From a virus: 58,864 nucleotides of DNA. Each line of letters starts with the position of its first letter. Within the stretch, counting starts at the first letter, position 1. The notes beneath the pieces are model-generated. The model did not search any database. It saw only the letters and a program-made list of their open reading frames with translations, and was not told the DNA's origin. The position numbers and the translations under genes are program-made. The stretch lies in IMG/VR virus record IMGVR_UViG_3300049617_000267, positions 1 through 58,864 of that record; one strand, given 5' to 3'. This document shows positions 43,028 through 50,538 of the stretch, in pieces.

Positions 43028-43318
43028 TTAGTAGTGGGCGGCGTCGCGCCCGTCATGATGCGCGTGCGCGTGCCCTTCATGGTGGGCGGCGCCCTTGATC
43101 TTGATGCCCGGGAACTTCCGGTGCACCGCGCGCTTGATGGTCGCCAGCTCGCCGGACGAAGCGTGCTGCGCGCCGCGCGCCAGAGCGTCGCGGGCGTGGG
43201 CCTTGTCCGGGATGGGGTAGGAACCCGAGCCCTTGCCGCTCTTGCCTTTGCCGCGGCCGGGCAGCGCGAAGTCGGAGGACGGCATCTTGTTCCGCTTGGC
43301 GCCGGTCAGCTTGCCCAT
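43028..43318 (-). CDS. Small His/Lys-rich phage protein (96 aa)
   Basis: GGAGG 7 bases before ATG 43318 decides the start. NKMPSSDFALPGRGKGKSGK, YPIPDKAHARDALARGAQHA and ELATIKRAVHRKFPGIKIKG form a conserved small phage protein type I recognise but cannot name. The His-rich end (HHEGHAHAHHDGRDAAHY) could bind metal. Confidence 0.6.
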   Translation of the reverse strand: MGKLTGAKRNKMPSSDFALPGRGKGKSGKGSGSYPIPDKAHARDALARGAQHASSGELATIKRAVHRKFPGIKIKGAAHHEGHAHAHHDGRDAAHY

Positions 43319-43371
43319 GCCAGAACCTCCCTGGAGTGCTTCGGGATTGCTCCCCGTCATTATCACGCCCA

Positions 43372-43620
43372 TCAGCGCCCCCGGCCAGCGCCGCGCGGCG
43401 CTTTGCCGCTCGGAGCGAGAACCGGGCGCTTCGCCTCGAAGCGCTCGGTCTCGGTGTATTTGCCGTTCCGGGTCGAGCTGTGGGTCACGAGAAAGCCGTT
43501 CGAGATCTTGCGCATCGTGACCGTCTCGCGTTCCTCCGTCGGCGCCGCAAGCATCGGCAGTCCGCGCAGCGAGTTCGAGGGCTTACGCTTCGACCTGGCC
43601 CCGGAAGCTTTCTTCCTCAC
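43372..43620 (-). CDS. Small basic hypothetical protein (82 aa), GTG start
   Basis: GTG 43620 overlaps the upstream TGA. After a basic N-terminus, EERETVTMRKISNGFLVTHS and STRNGKYTETERFEAKRPVL is a pattern I recall from small phage proteins near terL. The remainder is Lys/Arg/Gly-rich. Function unknown. Confidence 0.55.
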   Translation of the reverse strand: MRKKASGARSKRKPSNSLRGLPMLAAPTEERETVTMRKISNGFLVTHSSTRNGKYTETERFEAKRPVLAPSGKAPRGAGRGR

Positions 43621-44120
43621 GCCCGCTTGTGGCCGCCGACGTGATGCGGGCGGTGCCCCTCGCGGGCCTTGTGTTCCTTGCCATGGTGGTGCGGCCCATG
43701 GTCGGAATGGGCCTCCGCCGCCATCATGTCGCCGCCGCGCTCGATGCCTGGCGGGCTCATGCGGTGCTTGTCGTGCAGCATCACGCCGTCGTGCGGCATA
43801 TGGTCGCCGTGACCGCGACCGGAGACGCGGCCCGGATAGGGCGAGACGCCGAAATCGCCGGCCGCCATCGGCCCCTTGCCTTCGCCCATCGCGTGTCGCT
43901 GGCGAACAGCGCCGTCGCCGTCGCTGATGTCGGTGCCCGGGCCGTGCATACGATTTTCCGCCATCGGAGATGTTCCCTTGTGAGAGCGCTTGTGGGCGGT
44001 GTCCTCACGCTGCTGGCGGTAGGATGCGGCCGCAGCTTGAGCCGGTGGGTGCCCGGCCGCAATCATCTCTTTGATGTTGCGGTTCCTTGTAGCTTTCGAG
44101 GAGCCGTGAAGGAGAGGCAT
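43617..44120 (-). CDS. His-rich hypothetical protein, first gene of the head operon (167 aa)
   Basis: ATG 44120 is preferred because MPLLHGSSKATRNRNIKEMI and AAGHPPAQAAAASYRQQRED match the usual start of a small phage protein type. A longer start at 44177 is open. The second half is Gly/His/Met/Asp-rich (GHGDHMPHDGVMLHDKHRMS, HSDHGPHHHGKEHKAREGHR), suggestive of metal binding. It is the first gene leftward from the divergent promoter region near 44.2 kb. Confidence 0.5.
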   Translation of the reverse strand: MPLLHGSSKATRNRNIKEMIAAGHPPAQAAAASYRQQREDTAHKRSHKGTSPMAENRMHGPGTDISDGDGAVRQRHAMGEGKGPMAAGDFGVSPYPGRVSGRGHGDHMPHDGVMLHDKHRMSPPGIERGGDMMAAEAHSDHGPHHHGKEHKAREGHRPHHVGGHKRA

Positions 44121-44192
44121 CGCATCGTTCCCGGCCGTGTCCGCGGCACCATGCCACACGATTCGCGGGTCGCGCAACCGCCCCGAACGGCG

Positions 44193-44221
44193 TTGACCAG
44201 GTAATCCCCCCTAGGTAACTA
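44193..44221 (+). promoter_or_regulatory. Probable sigma-70 promoter for the MarR-like operon
   Basis: TTGACC at 44193-44198, 17-base spacer, TAACTA at 44216-44221. The preceding base makes a GTTGACC half-site (44192-44198) identical to one arm end of the 6392-6417 operator. The spacer contains CCTAGG. The downstream gene starts at 44239 with GGAGG. Confidence 0.5.
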
Positions 44222-44238
44222 TACTCATGGAGGCGCAC

Positions 44239-44574
44239 ATGACGGTGACGGAACACCCCCTGATTCAGACCGTGGCTAAGGGGGGCGGCCTGACGCTCAC
44301 CGACATAGCAGTCCTGTTGCTTTCCGATAAGCGCCGGGTGCCCGCGGAACAGCGCCAGCTCGCCGAGATCGCCGAGACGCTGGCCGTGTTCCGGTCCATG
44401 GTCACTCGGGTCGCCGAGCGCCTGGAGCGCCACGGCTACGCCGAGCGGGTGCGCCATCCCGACGACCGGCGCCGCTTCATCATGTGCGCCACGATCATCG
44501 GCGAGGAATTCATCGACGGAATGGAGGGGACGCGGCACGCTCCCCAGCAAACCCGCCTGCCCAAAGCCGCATAA
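44239..44574 (+). CDS. MarR-like winged-helix regulator (111 aa)
   Basis: ATG 44239 has GGAGG 6 bases upstream; the ATG at 44227 lies within the promoter and would be nearly leaderless. LTLTDIAVLLLSDKRRVPAE, LAVFRSMVTRVAERLERHGY and AERVRHPDDRRRFIMCATII are the recognition helix and wing of MarR-type regulators. It is divergent from the head operon and may control the switch between them. No effector-binding features could be judged. Confidence 0.65.
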   Translation: MTVTEHPLIQTVAKGGGLTLTDIAVLLLSDKRRVPAEQRQLAEIAETLAVFRSMVTRVAERLERHGYAERVRHPDDRRRFIMCATIIGEEFIDGMEGTRHAPQQTRLPKAA

Positions 44575-44598
44575 ATCCCAGAAGGAGCCACCCAGCTT

Positions 44599-44931
44599 AT
44601 GAGACCCTTTGCCGACTTTCTCCGCGATCACCGCGGCGGCCGGACGATGGACGAAGCGACCGACATTCTCAGCGAGGCGGTCGCGACCGTCGCAGAGAGC
44701 GGGGGCACCGCGACCGTCACGCTCAGCTTCAAGATCAAGCAGGGGGCCAAACACGACGGCACCCTCGAGATCGACGCCGACTTGAAGCTGAAGCTGCCCG
44801 ACGGGAAGGGCGGCACTCAGACGTTCTTCCTCACGCCCGAGAACGACCTGACGCGCCAGGACCCGCGCCAGGAGAATTTCGACATCGGGCCGGGTCTCCC
44901 TAGCAGCGTCCACCGGGGGCTGGCGGGATGA
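44599..44931 (+). CDS. Conserved phage hypothetical protein (110 aa)
   Basis: AAGGAG precedes ATG 44599 by about 12 bases. FADFLRDHRGGRTMDEATDI, ESGGTATVTLSFKIKQGAKH and DLTRQDPRQENFDI are features of a small phage protein often encoded just before DUF2303 genes. Its function is not known. It overlaps the next gene (ATGA). Confidence 0.6.
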   Translation: MRPFADFLRDHRGGRTMDEATDILSEAVATVAESGGTATVTLSFKIKQGAKHDGTLEIDADLKLKLPDGKGGTQTFFLTPENDLTRQDPRQENFDIGPGLPSSVHRGLAG

Positions 44932-45779
44932 GCACCACCGAACATTCGGTCAAAGAGATCGCCGAGCTTGCCGACAAAGGCGCCACCCGCAAGATTTTTT
45001 ACGTGAGGCCGCGCTCCCAACAGGTCGTCACCCCCAGCGCGGAGGCGGGAAAGAGCCACGTCCTCACGGTCGACACGGAAAGGGACGCACTCGTCCCGAG
45101 CGTGCGGCGCGGAAACACCACCTTCCATGAGGTGGCGAGTTTCCTTCGTTACATAATCGCAAACCATTCCGCCGGAGACGGAACTGTGTACGTCGACGCC
45201 CGGGACGTCACGCCAACGCTCGTCGCGGTCTTGAACGATCACGGCCCCAACGGTCCCGGGTTCCGGGACTTCCGTGCCTCGCTCTCGTTCGTCGCCACGA
45301 AGTCGTGGAAAGCCTGGAACCAGGTCGACAACAACCTGTTGGACCAGCACGACTTCGCTGAATTCATCGAGGAAAACGTCCGCGACATCGTCGACCATCC
45401 CGGCTCGGATATGCTCGACATCGTGACCAAGCTGGAGGCGTCGCAAACCCTCGCCTTCAAATCCGGCATCCGCCTTCAGTCGGGGCATGTTCGGCTCAAG
45501 TTTGAGGAGAACGGCACGGCGAAGGTTGGGCGTAACGACATTGACGTTCCGGCGACCCTTACGCTGCGCGTTCGCCCCTTCATCGGCTCGCGCGCCTACG
45601 ATGTGGTCGCGCGATTCCGGTGGCGCATCCAGGGCGGCACTTTGAAACTTGGGTTCCTGCTTCAAAGGACCGAGGACTTGATGGAGCAGATTATCAAGGA
45701 CACCATCGAAGTTCTCGAAAAGGCGCTTCCCGAAAACGTCAGCATCGCGGTCGGCGTTGCCCCGGACGCTTTGAGGTAG
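44928..45779 (+). CDS. DUF2303 (YfdQ-like) protein (283 aa)
   Basis: VDARDVTPTLVAVLNDHGPN, GPGFRDFRASLSFVATKSWK, LLDQHDFAEFIEENVRDIVD and AFKSGIRLQSGHVRLKFEEN follow the DUF2303 family from start to end. DUF2303 proteins are widespread in phages next to early genes; the role is not established. Start overlaps the upstream stop. Confidence 0.75.
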   Translation: MSTTEHSVKEIAELADKGATRKIFYVRPRSQQVVTPSAEAGKSHVLTVDTERDALVPSVRRGNTTFHEVASFLRYIIANHSAGDGTVYVDARDVTPTLVAVLNDHGPNGPGFRDFRASLSFVATKSWKAWNQVDNNLLDQHDFAEFIEENVRDIVDHPGSDMLDIVTKLEASQTLAFKSGIRLQSGHVRLKFEENGTAKVGRNDIDVPATLTLRVRPFIGSRAYDVVARFRWRIQGGTLKLGFLLQRTEDLMEQIIKDTIEVLEKALPENVSIAVGVAPDALR

Positions 45780-45798
45780 CCGGCGAAGGATCGGAGAC

Positions 45799-46206
45799 GT
45801 GCGGCCCGAGGATAGACTCCGTTCTCGGTGCCGCATGTTTTTGAACGAGTGCATGCTTCCGCCTTCATTTTTTTCGGCGATAGAGCACGGTCGTTTGCAC
45901 ACCGGATCGAAACTAAGACGTCAAATCGAATGGCGACGGCTTGCTGCGCAGGGAGTGAAAACAGGCTTGGCAGACCTATTCATTTGGGGACCGAATCTGT
46001 TTGCGGCGATCGAGCTGAAAAAGGGGACCACGCTTTCGGTGGCGCAGGAGGATTTTCGAGATCTCCTTGTTGCCACAGGGCACCTTTGGGGTTTCGCGCG
46101 CACCGTTATCCAAGTTCACGATCTTTTGACGGGCTGGGGGATCAAGATGGTCAGCGACGCGGAAGGGATCGCACGACTTCACGACATCGCGATTGCGTCG
46201 AAATGA
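45799..46206 (+). CDS. VRR-NUC domain nuclease (135 aa)
   Basis: GTG 45799 follows AAGGA by 8 bases. GVKTGLADLFIWGPNLFAAI then ELKKGTTLSVAQEDFRDLLV carries the D-x(n)-E-x-K core of the PD-(D/E)XK VRR-NUC family, seen in phage nucleases and resolvase-like proteins. It could cleave branched replication or packaging intermediates. ATGA overlap with the next gene. Confidence 0.75.
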   Translation: MRPEDRLRSRCRMFLNECMLPPSFFSAIEHGRLHTGSKLRRQIEWRRLAAQGVKTGLADLFIWGPNLFAAIELKKGTTLSVAQEDFRDLLVATGHLWGFARTVIQVHDLLTGWGIKMVSDAEGIARLHDIAIASK

Positions 46207-46658
46207 GCTTCGCCGATTTCGACATCTACGGACCATGGCAACCGAGCCGCATCGGCCAGATGCTTGCGGGCATGGTGGTGGACTTTCCCGCGGTTTACGG
46301 AGCCGTGGAGCCCTACCAGCCGACGGACATTGTGGACAGTTTCACCGACGACGTGGTGCTTGCCGTTCCGCGCTTTTGGCGGTGGGAGGCCGAGCGCCTT
46401 GCGACCTGGAAGATGCGTTGCCACCACGCCTTCCACGACACACTCGCGAGGCTCTACCGCGACTCGGGGTACGACCAAGGCGCCGTTCGCCGGATCGCCT
46501 ACGAGGGCATCCAGAACGGAACAGCTCCGGAATTGCTGATCGACCAGGCGCTCCGCGCGACGCGCGGAACACTGCGCGAGCGCGACGTCCGTTCGATACT
46601 CTCGGAGGTTTGGCAGCGACAGCATCCACCGCGGCGACTGAAGCGCCGCTTCCGGTGA
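46203..46658 (+). CDS. Hypothetical replication-region protein (151 aa)
   Basis: ATG 46203 overlaps the nuclease stop. GPWQPSRIGQMLAGMVVDFP and HHAFHDTLARLYRDSGYDQG, VRRIAYEGIQNGTAPELLID suggest a helical protein. The C-terminal RGTLRERDVRSILSEVWQ and a basic tail could bind DNA. It lies between a nuclease and a RepA-like helicase gene. Confidence 0.5.
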   Translation: MSFADFDIYGPWQPSRIGQMLAGMVVDFPAVYGAVEPYQPTDIVDSFTDDVVLAVPRFWRWEAERLATWKMRCHHAFHDTLARLYRDSGYDQGAVRRIAYEGIQNGTAPELLIDQALRATRGTLRERDVRSILSEVWQRQHPPRRLKRRFR

Positions 46659-46786
46659 GCGCGCCCTTCCTCATCAACGCGCCGGCGGTCATCAGTGTGT
46701 CCGGCGGTCGCACGAGTGCTTATGTGCTTTGGCGAATCCTGCAAGCGGATGGCGGCGAGCTTCGCGATGGAAGGGATGGGACGTGA
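46655..46786 (+). pseudogene. N-terminal stub of a PAPS-reductase-like (PP-loop) gene (43 aa)
   Basis: GTG 46655 overlaps the previous TGA. The peptide INAPAVISVSGGRTSAYVLW then RILQADGGELRD is the start of phage phosphoadenosine-phosphosulfate-reductase-type proteins, including the SGGRTSA PP-loop. Homologues run to over 200 residues; here the frame ends at TGA 46784-46786 at the start of the helicase gene. The gene body appears deleted, leaving a coupled leader ORF that may still help translate the helicase. Confidence 0.6.
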
Positions 46787-47898
46787 GCGTTCCTTTCCGC
46801 AGCGCGGACCCGTTCCAGTTCCCTGGGAAGAACCAGAGGGAGCCATTCGAGCTCCTTCACTTCGACGCGATCACGCCGCGCCTCGACGCCCACGACTTCG
46901 TCCAGGGGTTGCTTGTCGACCGGAGCGCCGTGGTCATCTACGGGGCGTCGGGCTCCGGCAAGACCTTCTTCACCACGGATTTATGCCTGCACATCGCCGC
47001 CGGCATGACCTGGCAGGGCAGGCGGGTGGAGCAGCGCGGGGTCATCTATTGCGTTCTCGAGGGCACGGTGGGGTTCGCCAACCGTGTCGCGGCGTGGCGC
47101 GAGCGGTATGCCCCGAGCGGCAGCGTCAACTTCGCCGCCATCGAATCGCCGATCAACATGCTCGACGCCGAGGCCGACGTGGAGGCCCTCTGCAACTCGC
47201 TCGACGACGCGAAGCAGCTCTTCGGCATGCCGGTCGGCCTCGTGGTGCTCGACACGCTCTCACGCGCCATGGCGGGGGGCGATGAGAACAATCCAGAGGC
47301 GATGGGGACGCTGGTGCGAAACATCGACTACCTGCGCGACCGGACGGGCGCCGCGGTCGCCAGCGTGCACCATACCGGCAAGGACGCCAGCCGCGGCGCG
47401 CGCGGGCACAGCCTACTCCGCGCGGCGATCGACACCGAGATCGAGGTGGCTTTCGACGAAGACATGAACGTCCGCACGGCGACCGTGGTGAAGCAGCGGG
47501 AAATGTCGAAGAGCGCGGCGATCACCTTCGGGCTGGAGGTCATCGAGCTCGGAGAAAACCGGCATGGCGAGGTGGTGACCACGTGCATCGTGACGGACGG
47601 GGCATCGACGCCGGCGCCGCGCCGGAAGGCGAAGCCGGTTCGCAATCCGGCGGCCGCCAGGGCTTACGAGATCCTCGAGGAGCTGGTGCGCGACAAGGGC
47701 GAACGCGGCGTCGCCGACATCACCACCGCCGTCGCCACCGTGCCGATGGCGGCATGGTTCAAGGCGTACAGCGCCAATCCGCTGCCGGGCTCAAACCCCA
47801 AGACGATGGGGACGTCGTTCAAGCGGTCGATGGAAATTCTGCTTCAGTCCAAGCACGTCGCCATGGTCGGCGACCGCGTGTGGCCGGTCAGTCAATAG
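46783..47898 (+). CDS. RepA-like replicative helicase / AAA ATPase (371 aa)
   Basis: GTG 46783 overlaps the preceding stop, with AAGGGA upstream. VVIYGASGSGKTFFTTDLCL carries Walker A near residue 55. IAAGMTWQGRRVEQRGVIYC and VLEGTVGFANRVAAWRERYA follow, and Walker B LVVLDTLSRAMAGGDEN lies near 152. VASVHHTGKDASRGARGHSL is the sensor-type motif of the hexameric RepA/RSF1010-type family. The C-terminal 90 residues are a separate helical domain. It is the only replication motor seen here. Confidence 0.8.
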   Translation: MSVPFRSADPFQFPGKNQREPFELLHFDAITPRLDAHDFVQGLLVDRSAVVIYGASGSGKTFFTTDLCLHIAAGMTWQGRRVEQRGVIYCVLEGTVGFANRVAAWRERYAPSGSVNFAAIESPINMLDAEADVEALCNSLDDAKQLFGMPVGLVVLDTLSRAMAGGDENNPEAMGTLVRNIDYLRDRTGAAVASVHHTGKDASRGARGHSLLRAAIDTEIEVAFDEDMNVRTATVVKQREMSKSAAITFGLEVIELGENRHGEVVTTCIVTDGASTPAPRRKAKPVRNPAAARAYEILEELVRDKGERGVADITTAVATVPMAAWFKAYSANPLPGSNPKTMGTSFKRSMEILLQSKHVAMVGDRVWPVSQ

Positions 47899-48017
47899 GC
47901 TGGATCGTCGGCACGCTGGATGGCGAATGGCGCACATCCTGCCAGGGACGGAAGGCGAGCAGCGCACTCACATCCCAATTTCTCGCGTGCCAGTTGCCAT
48001 CGAAGCGAAGCGACCGG
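47888..48017 (-). pseudogene. C-terminal fragment of a small ORF apparently split by the IS
   Basis: Reading leftward from the IS edge, an open frame encodes RFDGNWHARNWDVSALLAFR and PWQDVRHSPSSVPTIQPID, then TGA 47890-47888, overlapping the end of the helicase gene. It looks like the natural C-terminus of a small protein. A start with no body (MTTL, ATG 49753) lies at the other IS edge, overlapping the HTH gene. Removing the IS could give one ORF of about 45 aa. The exact edge near 48017 is my estimate. Confidence 0.45.
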
Positions 48018-48029
48018 TCCTGACATGCT

Positions 48030-48049
48030 CTCGGCCCTGAAGGACCGAG
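48030..48049 (-). ncRNA. tnpB-side IS end hairpin, part of a likely omega (guide) RNA
   Basis: CTCGGCCCTGAAGGACCGAG folds with one C-A mismatch and a TGAA loop, and closely matches the hairpin at 49710-49729. In this IS family the omega RNA covers the tnpB 3' end and the right IS end, and the guide is the flanking DNA. Here the minus-strand transcript would run from the tnpB 3' end through this hairpin into the 47.9-48.0 kb flank. RNA limits are not determined from sequence. Confidence 0.45.
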
Positions 48050-48065
48050 GTTCTGAAGGACAGCA

Positions 48066-49274
48066 TTAATCCGCCCTCCGGATGCTTCCTGCGTCGTCGG
48101 GCCGCTGGTTGCGGTGCCCCTCAACAGGCTTCAAGGACTTATCCAGCCCCCGTTGTAGAATGACGATCGCCGCGTTTGTGTCGGCATTGGCTTCGTGGTT
48201 GCAGCCCGTGCAGACGAACCGCGCCTGATCTTGTCGGCTTCGCGCATCCACCACGCCGCATTCGGCGCATGTCTGGCTGGTGTATGCGGCTGGCACTTCG
48301 ATCAGCCTGCCCCCCCGATCCGCCAGCTTGTAGCCGAGCATGATCCGGAACGCGCCCCATCCCTGATCCAGAATGGCCCGGTTCAGCCCCGCCTTTTGCC
48401 GGACCATTTTGCCCGGTTCGGAGGCGGTGCCCTTCGCGGATGCGGACATATTCCGCACCTTCAGCGCCTCCAAAACGACCGTGCCGTGGTTATTGGCGAT
48501 GGCCGTAGTCTGCTCATGGAGGAAGTTCTTGCGGGCATTGGCGACCCGCATATGCATCTTAGCCACGCGGCGGATAGCCTTGCGGCGGTTGGACGAACCG
48601 CGCTTCTTGCGGCTCAGGCTGCGTTGCGCCTTCCGCAGCGCCCGCATCGCCTTCTTACCGTGGTTGACAGGGGCGATGTTGGTGCCGTTGGACAGCGCGG
48701 CGAACACCGCAACGCCCCGGTCGATACCCACCGCCGGCAGGATGGATGGCCTCGGCTCGACTACCTCTCGCTGCCACTGGACGGCGACATGCCATTGCCC
48801 AGCGCGACGTGAGACGGTCGCGTTGCAGATGGTGCCGGGGATGGCATACCAGCCACGAAGCCGCACCCATCCAACCTTCGGAAGCTTGATCCGTCCTGAC
48901 GAATTGCCCGTACGTTCAACCTTGATCGAAACCGGATCGGGAAAGCGGAAACTATCGCGCAGTCCCTTCTTGCGCGGCGTCGGGTAGTGTGCGCGAGCTG
49001 CCCACCAGTTCTGATATGCGCGGTCGAGGTCTTTCAATGCCTGTTGCAGCGTGTGAACAGGGGCTGCTTTCAGCCAATCCACTTCGGCCCGAAGCATGGT
49101 GATTTCGCGGCATTGGCTGGCGAAGCTGAACTTCCGCCCAGGCCGATACCAGTCGCGCCGTTGCTCCAACGCCAGATTGAACACATACCGGCACGCCCCC
49201 GCGATCTGCGCCATTTGCTGCGCTTGCTCTGGCGTCGGGTAGAGCCGGTATTTGTTGGCCTTGCGGAGAAGCAT
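48066..49274 (-). CDS. tnpB: TnpB, IS605-type RNA-guided nuclease (402 aa)
   Basis: ATG 49274 (MLLRKANKYRLYPTPEQAQQ) is the usual TnpB start; the longer upstream frame overlaps tnpA. The RuvC acids are visible: D185 in GIDRGVAVF, E269 in VVLEALKVRNM, D365 in ANADTNAAI. The zinc finger is C336-x2-C339 and C355-x2-C358. Full length and apparently active. TnpB cuts DNA next to the target-adjacent motif under omega RNA guidance and favours IS retention. Confidence 0.9.
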   Translation of the reverse strand: MLLRKANKYRLYPTPEQAQQMAQIAGACRYVFNLALEQRRDWYRPGRKFSFASQCREITMLRAEVDWLKAAPVHTLQQALKDLDRAYQNWWAARAHYPTPRKKGLRDSFRFPDPVSIKVERTGNSSGRIKLPKVGWVRLRGWYAIPGTICNATVSRRAGQWHVAVQWQREVVEPRPSILPAVGIDRGVAVFAALSNGTNIAPVNHGKKAMRALRKAQRSLSRKKRGSSNRRKAIRRVAKMHMRVANARKNFLHEQTTAIANNHGTVVLEALKVRNMSASAKGTASEPGKMVRQKAGLNRAILDQGWGAFRIMLGYKLADRGGRLIEVPAAYTSQTCAECGVVDARSRQDQARFVCTGCNHEANADTNAAIVILQRGLDKSLKPVEGHRNQRPDDAGSIRRAD

Positions 49275-49295
49275 GACCCTTGATACACTTGGTCT

Positions 49296-49709
49296 ATGGA
49301 TGATGCAAGCGATTATAGGCGCGGAAGATCTGTAGTTTATGCCCTTCACGTCCATTTGGTCTTTGTGACAAAATATCGACGAAGGGTTTTGGACGAAGCC
49401 GCTACCGCTACGCTCCGAACTATCTTCGCGCGGGTCTGCGAAGATTTCGGATCGGAACTGAGGGCGTGCGACGGTGAGGATGACCATGTCCACCTGTTGG
49501 TGGAATACCCACCCACGGTGCGGCTTCCGACGCTAGTGAACAGCCTCAAAGGCGTGTCCTCCCGGCTGCTTCGCCAACAGCGGCCAGACATCGTGCGACG
49601 CTATTGGAAGGACGTGCTGTGGTCGCCTTCGTATTTCGCGGCATCTTGTGGCGGCGCCCCTCTGGATATCATCCGGCGCTACGTGGAGCAGCAAAGGAAG
49701 ACGGGCTAA
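49296..49709 (+). CDS. tnpA: TnpA, IS200-type Y1 HUH transposase (137 aa)
   Basis: VVYALHVHLVFVTKYRRRVL opens the fold. The HUH metal site is HVHLL in GEDDHVHLLVEYPP. LKGVSSRLLRQQ and the catalytic Tyr in PLDIIRRYVEQQRKTG complete the family motifs. Length is typical and no frameshift is visible, so the element may still be mobile. It is divergent from tnpB. Confidence 0.9.
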   Translation: MDDASDYRRGRSVVYALHVHLVFVTKYRRRVLDEAATATLRTIFARVCEDFGSELRACDGEDDHVHLLVEYPPTVRLPTLVNSLKGVSSRLLRQQRPDIVRRYWKDVLWSPSYFAASCGGAPLDIIRRYVEQQRKTG

Positions 49710-49729
49710 CCCGGCCCTGAACGGCCGGG
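49710..49729. repeat. tnpA-side subterminal hairpin of the IS
   Basis: CCCGGCC, loop CTGAAC, GGCCGGG: a perfect 7-bp stem directly after the tnpA stop (49707-49709). It matches the hairpin at the opposite end in its first ten bases, as expected for TnpA recognition hairpins of IS200/IS605 elements. Confidence 0.7.
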
Positions 49730-49739
49730 CTTGCGCCCT

Positions 49740-50018
49740 TCAAGAGTGGTCATGAGCGGCCTCGAGCGCCATCTCGCGCCCCTTCGCGGTGATGCGGTAG
49801 CCGGCGCCGGCGAAACGGCCGTCGATGTCGCAAAGGGCCTTGGCGTATTCGGCGAGACCCTTGCGTGCCAGGGCCCGGACGGCGCGGCGGACGGTGGCGC
49901 GGTCGAGCCCGGTGCCGTCCGCGATTCGCGCGAAGCTGTAATAGGCGTCCTCGTCCCAGTGGTCGTTAAACGGCAGGATGGCGAGACGCGCGAGGCAGGT
50001 TTTCATGGCCGGGCTCAT
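49740..50018 (-). CDS. Small winged-helix DNA-binding protein (92 aa)
   Basis: ATG 50018 overlaps the TGA of the short ORF upstream. SFARIADGTGLDRATVRRAV, RALARKGLAEYAKALCDIDG and FAGAGYRITAKGREM form an HTH plus wing like small MarR-type or replication-initiator-type phage regulators. The last residues (AAHDHS) and the stop lie at the IS edge, so the original C-terminus may have been altered by the insertion. Confidence 0.6.
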   Translation of the reverse strand: MSPAMKTCLARLAILPFNDHWDEDAYYSFARIADGTGLDRATVRRAVRALARKGLAEYAKALCDIDGRFAGAGYRITAKGREMALEAAHDHS

Positions 50019-50092
50019 GCCGCGAACTCCCGATGCTCGCGGCCGTCGAGAAGGTGGCCGGCAGAGCGCTTGCCGACGCGGTCAGCCATCAT
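50015..50092 (-). pseudogene. C-terminal stub resembling phage Gp37/DUF5131 proteins (25 aa)
   Basis: A 25-codon frame from ATG 50092 (inside the end of the upstream gene) to TGA 50017-50015. DRVGKRSAGHLLDGREHREF closely resembles the conserved end (VGKKAAGRLLDGREWNEFP-like) of DUF5131 family proteins, which are normally over 200 residues. The rest of the gene is absent, so this looks like a deletion scar still coupled to its neighbours. Family match is from memory. Confidence 0.4.
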
Positions 50093-50537
50093 TCCCCTCC
50101 GGCGCTGCGTCGCTGCGATGCACCATGTGCCATCCAGCCCTCTTCATGGCGGCAACATAGGTTTGGACCGCAGCTTTCGCTGGGCTGCCGCCGTCGCTCG
50201 CAAATGCGGCGAACTCGGCTTCATCGCAAGCTCGCGCGAGCGCGGCCTGGTGGGCGCGTTCGAAATGCGAACGGGACTCCCGCGGCGACGGCCCACGCTC
50301 CCAGGTCCGTCCATGGTCCGAGACCCGAAGCATCAATTTGGTCTCCCCGTGGCGTCCGATGGGGGCACCAAAACTGGACACGTGGAGTATGCGCTCCGTG
50401 CCGTTACCCCCGCTGACGTCGAACACCATGGCGGCCGTTTTTATTGCTCCCACCAGAAACTTTTTGCGCAGAACGTAAATTACGTCCCCAATGCCCACGG
50501 GTCGCGCAATGGGCATGGGCAGCGGCGAGTCCGCCAT
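50082..50537 (-). CDS. Hypothetical early protein (151 aa)
   Basis: ATG 50537 has a GGTGGA stretch 4-9 bases upstream; the longer start at 50597 lies inside the previous gene. The N-terminal part is beta-rich (VGIGDVIYVLRKKFLVGAIK, TAAMVFDVSGGNGTERILHV). The C-terminus is helical (RSHFERAHQAALARACDEAE, AAVQTYVAAMKRAGWHMVHR). No family recognised. Confidence 0.5.
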   Translation of the reverse strand: MADSPLPMPIARPVGIGDVIYVLRKKFLVGAIKTAAMVFDVSGGNGTERILHVSSFGAPIGRHGETKLMLRVSDHGRTWERGPSPRESRSHFERAHQAALARACDEAEFAAFASDGGSPAKAAVQTYVAAMKRAGWHMVHRSDAAPEGNDG

Positions 50538-50538
50538 T

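Larger units (their letters stand above)
48018..49745. mobile_element. IS200/IS605-family insertion sequence (approximate limits)
   Basis: Intact tnpA (+) and tnpB (-) transcribed divergently with 21 bases between starts. Both ends carry subterminal hairpins sharing CGGCCCTGAA: 49710-49729 on the tnpA side and 48030-48049 on the tnpB side. IS200/IS605 elements lack terminal inverted repeats and move as single strands without target duplication. The tnpA-side edge probably falls next to TTGA in CTCTTGAAGGG (near 49739-49745). Limits are estimates from the hairpins and interrupted frames. Confidence 0.75.

Noticed and set aside
44227-44229. ATG 44227 as start of the MarR-like gene
   Set aside because: It sits only 6 bases after the -10 box and lacks a ribosome site, whereas ATG 44239 has GGAGG at good spacing.
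47899-48065. Separate small gene on the plus strand after the helicase
   Set aside because: No start signal or domain; the minus-strand reading gives a convincing protein C-terminus and IS end structures instead.
49275-49493. 73-codon N-terminal extension of TnpB
   Set aside because: It overlaps tnpA in antisense and precedes the standard TnpB start; the ATG at 49274 gives the usual length.
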